From NCBI GenBank assembly GCA_021296265.1, contig JAGWAT010000005.1:22912-86911 (forward strand): DNA of 64,000 bases. The letters are read 5' to 3'. Numbering within the stretch: position 1 is the first letter of the stretch; each line of letters starts with the position of its first letter. The notes beneath the pieces are model-generated. The model saw nothing but the letters and a program-made list of their open reading frames with translations. It had not been told where the DNA came from and did no database searches. The translations under genes and the position numbers were made by a program. Of this stretch, positions 37,059 through 46,980 are shown in pieces. The stretch comes from Alphaproteobacteria bacterium (GTDB taxonomy: Bacteria > Pseudomonadota > Alphaproteobacteria > TMED109).

Positions 37059-37406
37059 TCAAAGGATTTCGAGAACCGACTCCGGCGGACGTCCTACTCT
37101 AGCGCGCCCACCGTGGAGCACGATCGGGCGCTGGATCAAAATCGGATCCGCGATCATGGCCTCAATCAGGGCCCGGTCGTCGAGACCCGGGTCGGCAAGA
37201 TTGCGTTCCCGATAGACAGCTTCGCGCTTGCGCATGAGTTCGCGCGGCCCCAGCCCGAGACGGCGCAGAATTTCCACGAGCGTGAGGGCATCAGGCGGAT
37301 TCTCCAAGTATTCAACGATTTCCGGATCAATCCCGCGCTCGCGGAGCAGGGCGAGCGTCGCGCGTGACTTGCTACACTTGGGGTTGTGGTAGATCACCGT
37401 GTCCAT
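37059..37406 (-). CDS. ArsC family reductase (arsenate reductase, glutaredoxin type)
   Basis: Thioredoxin-fold protein of 115 residues. It begins MDTVIYHNPKCSKSRATLAL, with the reactive Cys in PKCSKS, and has PEIVEYLENPPDALTLVEIL, ELMRKREAVYRE and a tail LIQRPIVLHGGRARVGRPPE with the Arg residues of the ArsC site. This form is called ArsC; Spx/YffB relatives share the fold, so arsenate reduction is likely, not certain. No arsR or arsB is adjacent. Confidence 0.9.
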   Translation of the reverse strand: MDTVIYHNPKCSKSRATLALLRERGIDPEIVEYLENPPDALTLVEILRRLGLGPRELMRKREAVYRERNLADPGLDDRALIEAMIADPILIQRPIVLHGGRARVGRPPESVLEIL

Positions 37407-37553
37407 CCTCGTCGCTCCGCAACTCGTTTGAGGGTGATTGCCGCGGTCTTGTATCACTCCCAGCGTCCGCGGGAAATGGCCCGGGCCGTGCCAAACCGAG
37501 GTGCCGGCCTCGGGCGACTGACCGCATAGGCCGGTCGCCAGGCGGACTGACCT

Positions 37554-38912
37554 GTGAGCGATACTGCCCTCACAAGCCCTGTCCATTCCAACGGACCGCA
37601 TTCGGGCCGATGCAACGCGCCCGATGCCTTCGGGATCAGCTGCGACACATCGGCTTGGCTTGAGCCCGAGGGCGGGCGGGCAACCCGTGGACAAGCCGCA
37701 CGGACCGCGCTTACCCGACTGGAAGAACGCTACCGGGACGGGGCGCTGCCCTTTCTGACAGTCCTGCGCAGCGGCCCTCCCGCCCGCGACTATCTCGACG
37801 TCGGGCGGCGGTTTTCCCGCGACGCCGGGCTTGTCGTGCACTGCGGCGGTGGATCCCTGTACGCCGGCAGGGCGTTTGTCGCCGCTGCTGCCGCGGAGAA
37901 TTCCCATCCGGCGGCGACCCGGCCCCCGGTCGTGTTCGCCGAGAGCATCGACCCGAACGCGTGCGCCCAGCTGCGACGAACGCTCGACCAGGTTGGCCAG
38001 AAACACGTCTACTTGATGATCGTCAGCAAGTTCGGCCAAACGACCGAGACGCTCGCCCTGTTTGCAATGCTTCTTGAGTGGTACAGCCAGACGCTGGAAC
38101 CCGAAGTCGTCCGCGAGCGGGCTGTCTGCCTGACTGAAGCTGGGCCATCCCCGCTCCGGGCCCTCGCCCAGGCCCGCGGTATCCCCATCCTGGAAGTACC
38201 TGCCGACGTGGGGGGGCAGGTTCGCGGCGTTCACGGTATCCGGGCTCCTGTCGGCCGCCATTGGTGCAAACGGGTCGGGGCCGCACGGACCCGATGTCCT
38301 GGCAGGCGGCAGAGCCGTCCTGGCGCACGTGTTTCCCGTGAAGGTCTCAGTCCCACGGCACAATCCGCGGCCGCCATGGCGGCGTTCCACGAGCGCCACG
38401 GAACCGGCTCGCTGGTCAAGCTGGCATACACCAGCGCGATGGAGCCGCTGCAAACCTGGTACGGGCAGCCGGTGTCGGAAAGCCTGGGGAAGGGCCGCCG
38501 GGGCTTCTCCCCTGTCACCGTGCGCGGCACCGACGACGAACACAGCCAGCTGCAGCAATGGCTGGACGGACCACCCGGGCAAATGATCACGTTGCTACGT
38601 TCGGGAACCGCCTGCGACGTCCAGCTACCCGCTGATCTCCCGGGCTATCCCAGCTGGTTCCTCCGCCGTCTGGGCTCCCTCTGGCACGCCCATGCGGATG
38701 CCACCTGCGGGAGCCTTGCCACGGCCGGGCGGCCGGTCCGCACCTTCACATTCGCGCGCCGGAGCCAAGCGGCCTACGGTGCCCTGATGGCCCACCTCAT
38801 GCTGGAAACCGAACTGGTCGCCGACCTGCTTGGTATCAATCCCTTCGGCCAACCCACCGTGGAGGACACAAGGGAGCGCATCGTCCAGATCCTGACCAAG
38901 GTGGCGCACTGA
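37554..38912 (+). CDS. pgi: Glucose-6-phosphate isomerase with two compensating frameshifts
   Basis: Interconverts glucose 6-phosphate and fructose 6-phosphate. The frame is open for 452 residues and has YLMIVSKFGQTTETLALFAM, GTGSLVKLAYTSAMEPLQTW and QPVSESLGKGRRGFSPVTVR, all Pgi landmarks. Between about 38210 and 38337 the protein is unrecognisable, while the +1 frame there reads VGGRFAAFTVSGLLSAAIGA, the normal Pgi sequence. A run of seven G at 38210-38216 has one base too many, and CCC at 38335-38337 one too few. About 43 residues in the centre are therefore scrambled. Either a homopolymer consensus error or a real lesion; its stop overlaps the mutL ATG. Confidence 0.85.
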   Translation: MSDTALTSPVHSNGPHSGRCNAPDAFGISCDTSAWLEPEGGRATRGQAARTALTRLEERYRDGALPFLTVLRSGPPARDYLDVGRRFSRDAGLVVHCGGGSLYAGRAFVAAAAAENSHPAATRPPVVFAESIDPNACAQLRRTLDQVGQKHVYLMIVSKFGQTTETLALFAMLLEWYSQTLEPEVVRERAVCLTEAGPSPLRALAQARGIPILEVPADVGGQVRGVHGIRAPVGRHWCKRVGAARTRCPGRRQSRPGARVSREGLSPTAQSAAAMAAFHERHGTGSLVKLAYTSAMEPLQTWYGQPVSESLGKGRRGFSPVTVRGTDDEHSQLQQWLDGPPGQMITLLRSGTACDVQLPADLPGYPSWFLRRLGSLWHAHADATCGSLATAGRPVRTFTFARRSQAAYGALMAHLMLETELVADLLGINPFGQPTVEDTRERIVQILTKVAH

Positions 38913-40738
38913 TGCCGATCCGCCGCCTGCCGGAAGGAACGGTCAATCGGATTGCCGCCGGTGAAGTCGTCGAACGCCCGGCCTCAGTCGTCAAGGAACT
39001 GGTCGAAAACGCGCTCGATGCGGGCGCACAGTCGATTTCCGTCAGCATTGCGAGCGGCGGCAAGACGCAGATATCCGTCGCGGATGACGGTCACGGAATG
39101 CATACCGGCGACCTGGCCTTGGCCGTCGAGCGACACGCCACCTCCAAGCTCCCCGATGACGACCTATTCGCCATCAAGACGCTGGGTTTTCGCGGTGAAG
39201 CCCTTCCCTCGATCGGCTCGGTCAGCAGGCTGACCGTGACCTCGCGGGCCGACGGCGCCCAAGAGGCCTTCGAAATCACGGTAGATGCCGGAACGGCCGG
39301 CCCGGTGACGCCCGCCGCCTGCCCGCAGGGCACGCGCGTCACGGTTTCCGACCTCTTCCGGGCCACCCCGGCGCGGCTGAAGTTCCTCAAGTCCGATCGG
39401 GCCGAGTCGATGGCCGTGACCCAGATGATCCGGGAGCTGGCGATGGCGCACCCTCGAACCGCCTTCAGGCTGCAGGTCGATGGCCACACCCGACTGGATC
39501 TGCGCGCGCCGGCAGCGCCCGACGGGGCCCGGGACAAACGGCTGCGCGCGGTCATGGGCGATGCGTTCGCAGACAATGCCGTTGCCGTCGATTACGAGCG
39601 CGGCACGACCCGGGTATCCGGCCTGGCGTCGCTTCCGACGGTCAACCGGGCGAACACCCGTGCCCAGTACCTGTTCGTGAATGGCAGGGTGGTGCGGGAC
39701 CGCGTTCTCTACGGCGCGCTCCGAGGCGCCTATCAGGGGCTGATCGCGCACGATCGCCAGCCGATGGTCGCGCTCTACATCGACGTCGCCATGCGGGATG
39801 TCGACATCAACGTCCACCCGGCCAAGACAGAGGTCAGATTCCGTGATCCGCAGACCGTACGGAGCGTGATCGTGGCAGGGGTCCGGGCGGCGCTTCGGGC
39901 GGAAGGGCCCCGACCCGCCACCACGCTGGCGGATCAAACCGTCAGGCGCGCACAGCCCGCACCGTGGCTCCATTTTGACCGGACACCCGGCCCCCCTCCG
40001 CCCGGGCACCGCCCACCGACGGCGTCACCGGGGCCGGATACCAGGATCACACCGCGGCCCGCACCCGCATGGCCCGCAGCAGGCCTTCCAGACCAACCGG
40101 CACCCGGCGCCGGACACGCCCGAGCCCGGACCACGCCGGCGGCGGCGACCGGAACCGAGCCTCCCTTGGGTTACGCCCGGGCCCAGTTGCACCGCACCTT
40201 CATCGTGTCTGAGACACCCGACGGGCTGATCCTGGTCGACCAGCACGCTGCGCACGAGCGGATCGTTCTTGAGAGCATCAAGGCCGCACTCGACCGGGGT
40301 GAACCGCAGAGCCAGATCCTGCTGACGCCCGAGATCGTGCGCCTGGAGCCGGCAGCCGTTGAAGTCCTGAGCCGCCGGTCCGAGGAACTCCGCTCGTTCG
40401 GCCTCGTCATCGAGGCAAGTGGAGACGCGGCGGTTGCCGTGCACGAGACTCCGGCAATTCTTGGGCACGTGGCGGTCGCCGACCTCCTGCAGGACCTAGC
40501 CGACGAGTTGCTCGAGCACAGTACGGCATACGCTCTGCGCGACCGGATCGAGCACGTGTGCTCGACAATGGCTTGTCACGGTTCCGTGCGGGCAGGTCGC
40601 ATCCTCAGCATCGAGGAGATGGATGCACTCCTGCGCGACATGGAAAGGACCCCGAACTCGGGGCAATGCAATCACGGCCGGCCGACATTGGTGGAGTTGA
40701 AAAGGGCAGACCTCGAGCGCCTGTTCGGGCGGCGCTGA
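38912..40738 (+). CDS. mutL: DNA mismatch repair protein MutL (endonuclease type)
   Basis: GHKL-ATPase matchmaker of mismatch repair, 608 residues. N-terminal motifs: VKELVENALDAGAQSISVSI, VADDGHGMHTGDLAL, IKTLGFRGEALPSIGSV. A Pro-rich linker covers about 330-420. The C-terminal dimer domain has DQHAAHERIVLE, fitting the endonuclease motif DQHA(X)2E(X)4E, and CNHGRPTLVE, the other conserved endonuclease-MutL motif. So it likely nicks DNA itself and does not need MutH. It overlaps the pgi stop (TGATG) and ends 10 bases from the convergent folD. Confidence 0.96.
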   Translation: MPIRRLPEGTVNRIAAGEVVERPASVVKELVENALDAGAQSISVSIASGGKTQISVADDGHGMHTGDLALAVERHATSKLPDDDLFAIKTLGFRGEALPSIGSVSRLTVTSRADGAQEAFEITVDAGTAGPVTPAACPQGTRVTVSDLFRATPARLKFLKSDRAESMAVTQMIRELAMAHPRTAFRLQVDGHTRLDLRAPAAPDGARDKRLRAVMGDAFADNAVAVDYERGTTRVSGLASLPTVNRANTRAQYLFVNGRVVRDRVLYGALRGAYQGLIAHDRQPMVALYIDVAMRDVDINVHPAKTEVRFRDPQTVRSVIVAGVRAALRAEGPRPATTLADQTVRRAQPAPWLHFDRTPGPPPPGHRPPTASPGPDTRITPRPAPAWPAAGLPDQPAPGAGHARARTTPAAATGTEPPLGYARAQLHRTFIVSETPDGLILVDQHAAHERIVLESIKAALDRGEPQSQILLTPEIVRLEPAAVEVLSRRSEELRSFGLVIEASGDAAVAVHETPAILGHVAVADLLQDLADELLEHSTAYALRDRIEHVCSTMACHGSVRAGRILSIEEMDALLRDMERTPNSGQCNHGRPTLVELKRADLERLFGRR

Positions 40739-40748
40739 CGGCCCGGCT

Positions 40749-41654
40749 TCAGCCCGACCCTGACGCGCCCGTCCGCCGTCGGCGATAGAGCTCCACGGTA
40801 TTGTGCAGGAGATAGGCGACGGTCATCGGTCCGACCCCCCCGGGCACCGGGGTGATGGCGCCCGCTATTTCCCTCGCCTCGTCAAAGGCCACGTCGCCGA
40901 CCAGCCGGCTGGCGCCTTCGCGCTCGACCCGGTTGATTCCGACGTCGATCACGGTAGCCCCGGGCCGAACCCACCCTCCGCGCACCATTTCCGGCCGACC
41001 GACCGCAGCCACGAGGACATCTGCCTGCTGACAGACTTCCGGCAGGTTCCGGGTTTGGGAATGTGCCAGCGTCACCGTGCAGTTCTCGGCGGTGAGCAGT
41101 GCGGCCATCGGGCGCCCGACGATGCTGCTTCGCCCCACCACCACGGCGTGTTGCCCGGCCAGCTTGCCGAGCCGCCCGATCTCGTCGTCGCCGTGCGCAT
41201 GGCGCAGCAGCGCGAGGCATCCGCGCGGCGTACAGGGAACCGTCTCGGCCCGACCCACGGCCAAGAGCCCTGCGTTGCGCGAATGGAACCCGTCAACGTC
41301 CTTGTCCGGCAGGACGCTGTCGAGCACCCGACGGATCGCGATGTGCCGCGGCAGGGGCAGCTGCACGAGAATGGCATCGACGGCATCATCCGCGTTCAAG
41401 CTTTGGACGACCTCGAGCAGGTCGGCTTCGGTCGTATCCCCGGCCAGACGGTGCGCGGTTGAACGAATCCCGCATTCAGCGGCCTGCCGGCGCTTCATCC
41501 GAACGTAGGTCTCGCCAGCCGCATCGTCTCCGACCAGGATTGCGGCGAGGCCAGGCGCGGAACCGAACGTCGCGGTGAGCTCGGCCACAGCATGCGCGAG
41601 CTCCGCGCGCGTGCGGCGCGCCAACTCCTTGCCGTCGATGATCATGGCCGGCAT
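40749..41654 (-). CDS. folD: Bifunctional methylenetetrahydrofolate dehydrogenase/cyclohydrolase
   Basis: Converts 5,10-methylene-THF to 10-formyl-THF through the methenyl form. The 301-residue product has [20 protein letters not shown], with the catalytic Lys region [51 protein letters not shown] and [17 protein letters not shown]. The start is ATG 41654 ([12 protein letters not shown]); the open frame upstream lacks similarity. It is convergent with mutL and divergent from korA. Confidence 0.96.
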   Translation of the reverse strand: MPAMIIDGKELARRTRAELAHAVAELTATFGSAPGLAAILVGDDAAGETYVRMKRRQAAECGIRSTAHRLAGDTTEADLLEVVQSLNADDAVDAILVQLPLPRHIAIRRVLDSVLPDKDVDGFHSRNAGLLAVGRAETVPCTPRGCLALLRHAHGDDEIGRLGKLAGQHAVVVGRSSIVGRPMAALLTAENCTVTLAHSQTRNLPEVCQQADVLVAAVGRPEMVRGGWVRPGATVIDVGINRVEREGASRLVGDVAFDEAREIAGAITPVPGGVGPMTVAYLLHNTVELYRRRRTGASGSG

Positions 41655-41707
41655 GGACAGAGCCTCGGACGGAAGGTGGCGGCAAGGAAGCGGGCGTTCA
41701 CCGCCCG

Positions 41708-41735
41708 TTGACGTAGCCGCAAGGCGACATACTGT
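41708..41735 (+). promoter_or_regulatory. Candidate promoter for korAB
   Basis: TTGACG and TACTGT are 16 bases apart in the 134-base gap between divergent folD and korA, followed by a short T-rich stretch. The -35 box matches 5 of 6 consensus positions, the -10 box only 3. Prediction by eye. Confidence 0.4.
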
Positions 41736-41788
41736 ATCCTCTTTTTCAGGCTTCCTCGACCGGCCCTCCGTAGGGTTCTGCACGCTTC

Positions 41789-43669
41789 GTGCGATCCCGC
41801 TTGAGAGAAACGACCTTGCAGCCTCCAGCAGACCTGACCCCCAGTATGGGCGGCGTCGTCGTCCGGTTTGCCGGCGATTCCGGGGACGGTATCCAGCTTT
41901 CCGGCATGCGCCTGACCATGGCTGCCGCGCTGGGGGGCAAGGGGGTCTCCACGCTGCCCGACTTCCCTGCCGAAATCCGGGCACCGGCGGGGACCACGTA
42001 CGGCGTATCGGCCTTCCAGCTGCGCGTGGGAGAGGGCGAGGTCCTCACCCCGGGCGACACGCCCGACGTGCTGGTCGCGTTCAATCCCGCTTCGCTCAAG
42101 ACCAACATCGGCGACCTGGGCCGCGACGGTTTGCTCGTCGTCGATTCCGGCACCTTCACCGCGCGCTCCCTGAAAAAGGCGGGCTACAACGAGAATCCGT
42201 TGGAGACCGGAACCCTGAACGGGGTGCGGACGCTCACTCCCGACATCTCGCGGCACACGCTGGACGCGGTCAAGGAGTTCGACCTCGGGCAGAAGGGATC
42301 GCTCCGCTGTCGCAACATGTGGGCCGTCGGCCTGACCCTGTGGCTGCTGGACCGGGACACCATCGAGGCTGAGGGCTGGATTCGCAACCGCTTTGGCGAT
42401 TCGCCGGTGGGCAACGCGAATCTCGCGGCCCTGAAAGCCGGGCATGCCTACGGTGAGACCACCGAGTTGCCCAGCCTTGATCTTCTGCAGACGCGCGAAG
42501 GTACGCACGTTTGGCCACCCGGCGACTATCGAACGGTTACGGGTGCGGAGGCCCTGGCGTTCGGGTTCGCTGCGGCTGCAGATCGCACCGCGCTCGATGT
42601 CGTCTTTTGCGCGTACCCGATCACGCCCGCGTCAACGTTGCTGCACTACCTGTCGGCCATGCGCCGGCGCAACATCGTGACATTTCAGGCCGAAGACGAG
42701 ATTGGCGCGGCCTGTGCCGCGATCGGCGCCTCCTACGGAGGGGCGCTCGGTGTGACATCGAGTTCCGGGCCGGGAATCTCCCTGAAGGCCGAAGCGCTCG
42801 GCCTCGCGGTCGCCGTCGAGCTCCCGCTCGTGGTTGTCAACTCGCAGCGGGCCGGGCCGTCGACCGGAATGCCGACCAAGACGGAACAGGCGGATCTGCT
42901 GCAGGCCCTGTATGGCCGGCACGGCGAAGCCCCGCTGGTGGTGCTGGCGCCCAACAGTCCCAGCGACTGTTACGCAACGGCCATCGAGGCCGCCAACATC
43001 GCCATCCGGCACATGACGCCGGTCATCATCCTGTCCGACGCATTTATCGCGAGCACTTCGGAGCCGTGGCGCCTGCCGGAACCCGACGCGCCCGGCACCA
43101 ACCCGGTTCAGTTCCTGACCGACCCTGAGAACTTCGAACCCTTTGCGCGCGATCCCGACACGTTGGCCCGGGCCTGGGTCAAGCCCGGCACGCCCGGTCT
43201 CGCACACCGAATCGGTGGCCTGGAGAAGAGCGCGGGCAGCGGCGGAATCTCCTATGACCCCGACAACCACCAGTTCATGAATGACACCCGGATCGCCAAG
43301 GTGACGCGGGTCGCGCGCACCCTGCCCCTTGCGGCGGCGGAGGGACCCGATGACGCCTCGCTATGCGTGGTGACGTGGGGATCCACGTTCGGCGCTGCAC
43401 GCGAGGCGCTGGCCCGTTGTCGGGCCGCCGGAACCGACGCCGCCCATATCCACTTGCGACACCTTCACCCACTGCCGGCAAACCTTGGCGAATTGCTGAC
43501 CGCCTACCGGGGAATCCTGGTTCCGGAAGTCAATTCCGGGCAGCTGGTGCGCGTGCTCCGCGACCGATTCGTGGTCGATGCCGAAAGCCTGCCCAAGGTG
43601 ACCGGGAAACCGTTCCGCGTGGACGAGTTGGTCGGGGCGATCAACGCCAAGGCGGAGGCGCTGGCATGA
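41789..43669 (+). CDS. korA: 2-oxoacid:ferredoxin oxidoreductase alpha subunit (gamma-alpha fusion, KorA-like)
   Basis: Subunit of a thiamine-diphosphate enzyme oxidising a 2-oxoacid, probably 2-oxoglutarate, with CoA and ferredoxin. The N-terminal gamma domain (about 1-200) has [20 protein letters not shown] and [20 protein letters not shown]; the alpha part has [59 protein letters not shown] and [17 protein letters not shown]. The 626 residues count from GTG 41789; TTG 41816 ([12 protein letters not shown]) is an alternative. KorB overlaps its stop by ATGA. Confidence 0.94.
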   Translation: MRSRLRETTLQPPADLTPSMGGVVVRFAGDSGDGIQLSGMRLTMAAALGGKGVSTLPDFPAEIRAPAGTTYGVSAFQLRVGEGEVLTPGDTPDVLVAFNPASLKTNIGDLGRDGLLVVDSGTFTARSLKKAGYNENPLETGTLNGVRTLTPDISRHTLDAVKEFDLGQKGSLRCRNMWAVGLTLWLLDRDTIEAEGWIRNRFGDSPVGNANLAALKAGHAYGETTELPSLDLLQTREGTHVWPPGDYRTVTGAEALAFGFAAAADRTALDVVFCAYPITPASTLLHYLSAMRRRNIVTFQAEDEIGAACAAIGASYGGALGVTSSSGPGISLKAEALGLAVAVELPLVVVNSQRAGPSTGMPTKTEQADLLQALYGRHGEAPLVVLAPNSPSDCYATAIEAANIAIRHMTPVIILSDAFIASTSEPWRLPEPDAPGTNPVQFLTDPENFEPFARDPDTLARAWVKPGTPGLAHRIGGLEKSAGSGGISYDPDNHQFMNDTRIAKVTRVARTLPLAAAEGPDDASLCVVTWGSTFGAAREALARCRAAGTDAAHIHLRHLHPLPANLGELLTAYRGILVPEVNSGQLVRVLRDRFVVDAESLPKVTGKPFRVDELVGAINAKAEALA

Positions 43670-44670
43670 ATGCGCCGCTCCGAGTGCCGCGAGACTTCGA
43701 TTCCGGGCAGGAAGTCCGCTGGTGTCCGGGCTGCGGGGACTACGCGATTCTGCGAGCTGTGCAAAAGACGCTCGCCGGACTCGACGCCGATCCATCGAAC
43801 ACGGTCTTCGTGTCAGGTATCGGCTGTGCCGCGCGCCTCCCATACTATCTCGCCACCTACGGTTTCCACACCATTCACGGGCGGGCACCGGCAATCGCGA
43901 CCGGCCTCAAGCTGGCCAACCCTGATCTCGATGTCTGGCTGGTGACAGGCGACGGCGACGGCCTGTCGATCGGCGCCGGCCACCTGCTGCACCTGCTGCG
44001 CCGCAACGTCAACTGTCAGGTCCTGCTGTTCAACAATGAAGCCTATGGGCTGACCAAGGGCCAGTACTCGCCCACATCTCGGATCGGCACCGTGACACCC
44101 TCATCCCCGGCCGGTTCGGTCGGCGACCCCGTGTCCGCGTGCCGCTTCGCACTGGGCAGCGGTGCGAAATTTGTCGCCCGCGGGATCGACACGCGGATTG
44201 CGGAACTCCAGACGACTCTCAGCGCGGCCCATGCCTTCGCCGGTACCGCGTTCGTGGAAATCCTGCAGAACTGCATCGTCTACAACGATGGCGTCTTTTC
44301 TGACTTCACCGAGCGCTCGGTCGCAGCGGAACGCCAGATTCACCTCACCCACGGGGAGCCGTTGCGCTTTGGCCCGGATCTGAACCGCGGACTGATACTG
44401 GATCGCAATGCCTTCGCGTTGCGCGCGGTGCCGGTCGGGCCGGACGGAGTGCCCGAAGAGGACGTTCTCGTCCACGACCAGTCGAACCGCGGCCTGGCCA
44501 CGCTCCTCGCCACCATGGAAGGCCCGGACCTGCCGCTGGCGCTCGGCGTGCTGTTCGCCGAGACAGGTTCGATCTTCGAGGCGGAAGTCCGTGGCCAAGT
44601 GGAGGCGCGCGGCGATCTTCCCCTGCCCGACCTGCTGCGCCGTACCTCAACCTGGAAGGTCTCGCCCTGA
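43666..44670 (+). CDS. korB: 2-oxoacid:ferredoxin oxidoreductase beta subunit (KorB-like)
   Basis: TPP-binding subunit partnering KorA. The 334 residues include EVRWCPGCGDYAILRAVQKT, VSGIGCAARLPYYLATYGFH, GRAPAIATGLKLANPDLDVW, the TPP motif VTGDGDGLSIGAGHLLHLLR and FNNEAYGLTKGQYSPTS. It has no added ferredoxin domain, so it depends on a separate ferredoxin; fdxA at 46977 is an obvious candidate. ATG 43666 overlaps the korA stop. Confidence 0.94.
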   Translation: MNAPLRVPRDFDSGQEVRWCPGCGDYAILRAVQKTLAGLDADPSNTVFVSGIGCAARLPYYLATYGFHTIHGRAPAIATGLKLANPDLDVWLVTGDGDGLSIGAGHLLHLLRRNVNCQVLLFNNEAYGLTKGQYSPTSRIGTVTPSSPAGSVGDPVSACRFALGSGAKFVARGIDTRIAELQTTLSAAHAFAGTAFVEILQNCIVYNDGVFSDFTERSVAAERQIHLTHGEPLRFGPDLNRGLILDRNAFALRAVPVGPDGVPEEDVLVHDQSNRGLATLLATMEGPDLPLALGVLFAETGSIFEAEVRGQVEARGDLPLPDLLRRTSTWKVSP

Positions 44671-45062
44671 TGTCCGACCGCCGTCTGCCGGCATTCCTTG
44701 TCGTCACCCTTCTGGCCGCGGCCCTCGTCAGCCCGGCCCAAGCGGACCCCACCGCGCAACTCATCGAGGTCTACAAGCGCAGCATGCTGAGCTGGAGCAT
44801 CGACTACGACACGCTTCGACCCAACCGGGCCGGCGCCGCGTGTATCCCATGGGAGTCGCTGGATGACGCGTTCCTGGAGGAAGGCATTTTCGAAGCCCTC
44901 GGCTACGCCTGGCAGGTGGCGGGCGAACCGGTTGCGGCCCGGGCCGCCATGGAGGGATGCGAACGGATGCGGCGGGGCCACCAGCTGGTCAAGATTTGTA
45001 CGTGCGAGTTGCTGCTCTATAACGATGAGGTGCGCCTGATCTTGCCCGAGACACCAGAGTGA
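44670..45062 (+). CDS. Small secreted protein of unknown function
   Basis: Product of 130 residues with a signal peptide (FLVVTLLAAALVSPAQADP). The mature part is mixed helical and has four cysteines (AACIP, EGCERM, KICTCEL), suitable for periplasmic disulfides. I do not recognise a family. The ATG overlaps the korB stop (TGATG) and its own stop overlaps the pmbA start (GTGA), so it is translated in a chain with them; the coupling gives no clear function. Confidence 0.75.
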   Translation: MSDRRLPAFLVVTLLAAALVSPAQADPTAQLIEVYKRSMLSWSIDYDTLRPNRAGAACIPWESLDDAFLEEGIFEALGYAWQVAGEPVAARAAMEGCERMRRGHQLVKICTCELLLYNDEVRLILPETPE

Positions 45063-46402
45063 CCCATGTCGCCCCTCACCCGTTGGCTGCGCAGCTAGTC
45101 GAGACGGCCGTTCGCCTCGGCGCGGACGAAGCGGATGCCCTGATCGCTTCGGGCACGGCGCTCGACGTGTCGGTCCGGAAGGCTGAGACCGAATCGATTG
45201 AGCGTTCGGACAGCCTCCAGGCCGGTCTTCGGGTGATCATCGGGGGGCGCCAAGCCTCCGTCGCCATGTCGGACGTGACGGACGGTGCAGCCCGAACCGA
45301 ATTGGTCGAACGGGCCATCGCCATGGCCCGCGTGACCCCCGAGGACCCGCATGCCGGTCTCCCTGCGGTGGACGGCCGACCGGCCGGCCGCATGTCCCTC
45401 CCCTTGAGCGACGCGACCATTCCCTCGACCGAAACCCTCGTCGAGTGGGCGGCCGCTGCGGAGGAAGCAGCCTTGGCGGTCACCGGCATCACCAACTCCG
45501 AGGGCGGACACGCAGGTGCCGCCGAGACCTCGGTCACGCTGACCGCGAGCGATGGCTTCAACGCGGCCTACCGGCGCACCCAGCACTCGCTCGCCGTGAG
45601 CGTCGTCGCCGGTACCGGCACAGGCATGGAACGTGACTACGACCACTCCAGCGCGGTGCGGCAGGCGGACCTCGCAGATCCTGCCGAAGTGGGCCGACGC
45701 GCCGGCACCCGAACCGTTGCGCGGCTGCAACCCCGCAAGGCGCCGTCAGCGCAGGTTCCCGTCGTGTTCGAACCGCGCGTGGGCGCGGGGATGCTGTCCC
45801 TGCTCGCGCGCGCCATTTCCGGAACTGCTGTTGCGCGCGGCACCACGTTCCTGAAGGATCGGATGGGGAGCCGCCTGTTTCCGGAAGGCATCACTGTCAC
45901 GGACGACCCGCTGCGGCCATTCGGCCACCGGTCCCGCCCATTCGACGGCGAAGGAGTTGCCGTGGCGTCGCGACTGGTCGTCGACGATGGCGTGCTGCAG
46001 ACGTGGCTGCTCGATTCGCGCTCGGCGAGAAAGCTGGACCTCGCCTCCACCGGGTCCGCAGCGCGGGCACCGGGCGGCGTGCCGGAGCCGGGTCCTAGCA
46101 ACCTGTTCCTCGCGGCGGGGAGCGCCACGCCAGAGGAACTGCTGAGCAACATCCGGGACGGGTTCTACGTTACGGAAATGCTGGGGATGAGCTTCAATCT
46201 CGTGACCGGGGACTACAGCCGGGGGGCCACCGGATACTGGATCGAGAACGGCGAAAAGACCCATCCGGTGAGCGAGGTGACCGTCGCTGGCAACCTAGCG
46301 GACATGTTCCGGAACCTGACACCCGCCAACGATCTCGCTTTCCGGACGGGGATTGATTCACCGACCCTCCGCATCGACGGAATGACGGTGGCCGGCCTTT
46401 AG
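45059..46402 (+). CDS. pmbA: Metalloprotease-related protein PmbA/TldE
   Basis: Non-catalytic or partner subunit of the TldD/TldE protease, known for microcin B17 maturation and CcdA degradation. The 447 residues have ALDVSVRKAETESIERSDSL, GLRVIIGGRQASVAMSDVTD, PVVFEPRVGAGMLSLLARAI and FNLVTGDYSRGATGYWIENG, matching PmbA/TldE; the TldD zinc HExxH is not present, as expected for TldE. tldD is not in this window. GTG 45059 overlaps the previous stop. Confidence 0.93.
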   Translation: MTHVAPHPLAAQLVETAVRLGADEADALIASGTALDVSVRKAETESIERSDSLQAGLRVIIGGRQASVAMSDVTDGAARTELVERAIAMARVTPEDPHAGLPAVDGRPAGRMSLPLSDATIPSTETLVEWAAAAEEAALAVTGITNSEGGHAGAAETSVTLTASDGFNAAYRRTQHSLAVSVVAGTGTGMERDYDHSSAVRQADLADPAEVGRRAGTRTVARLQPRKAPSAQVPVVFEPRVGAGMLSLLARAISGTAVARGTTFLKDRMGSRLFPEGITVTDDPLRPFGHRSRPFDGEGVAVASRLVVDDGVLQTWLLDSRSARKLDLASTGSAARAPGGVPEPGPSNLFLAAGSATPEELLSNIRDGFYVTEMLGMSFNLVTGDYSRGATGYWIENGEKTHPVSEVTVAGNLADMFRNLTPANDLAFRTGIDSPTLRIDGMTVAGL

Positions 46403-46485
46403 GTCCTTACCACCTTGCGTCGATGTGCGGAACGGAATGACGCCCACCTCCCACACCGTCCATCGAGCCACTTGCGAAGGGCAGC

Positions 46486-46980
46486 ATGCTATTTGACCAC
46501 ATTCGAGCAGCACTCGCCGGATCCGTGCCCAAGGCTGAGGCCGGTGCAGAATCGGACGAGGGCAGCCCGGTCGAGATCGCTTGTGCGGCGCTCCTTGCGG
46601 AGGCGGCCGGGATGGACGAACGGTTCGACCCGGTGGAGCGGAGGACCATCCTGACCCTGCTGGAGCGCCGCTTCCAGATCGACGGACCGGCGGCGGAGCG
46701 ATTGCTCGAACAAGGCAAGGCGGCCAGCGCAGAGGCTTCGTCGTACTATCGTTTCACGCGTGCGATCAACGATTCTTGGGGCGACGAGGCTCGCACCGAG
46801 CTCATCTACCTGTTATGGTCCGTGGTCTGCGCCGATGGACGGATCGATCCTTACGAGGACATGCTTGTCCGTCGGGTCGCCGGACTCCTGCACGTATCGG
46901 ACCGCGCCCGGGGCGAAGCCCGGCGACGCGCGGTCGCATCGCTACCGGAACATTCCCAGCCGACCGAGGATTGTCCATGA
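46486..46980 (+). CDS. TerB-like (tellurite resistance TerB family) protein
   Basis: All-helical protein of 164 residues: [40 protein letters not shown] and [20 protein letters not shown], the acidic metal-binding pattern of TerB/DjlA-type domains. The first 40 residues are a loose extension. Function is unknown for such single-domain proteins. Its stop overlaps the fdxA ATG (ATGA), so it is coupled to ferredoxin synthesis. Confidence 0.85.
   Translation: MLFDHIRAALAGSVPKAEAGAESDEGSPVEIACAALLAEAAGMDERFDPVERRTILTLLERRFQIDGPAAERLLEQGKAASAEASSYYRFTRAINDSWGDEARTELIYLLWSVVCADGRIDPYEDMLVRRVAGLLHVSDRARGEARRRAVASLPEHSQPTEDCP

Noticed and set aside
38208..38337. Programmed frameshifting in pgi
   Set aside because: It would need a +1 shift followed by a -1 shift 120 bases later, both at plain homopolymers. 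No precedent in Pgi; an indel pair explains it more simply.
45059..46402. Annotating the gene as the catalytic TldD
   Set aside because: No HExxH zinc motif; the sequence follows the PmbA/TldE branch.
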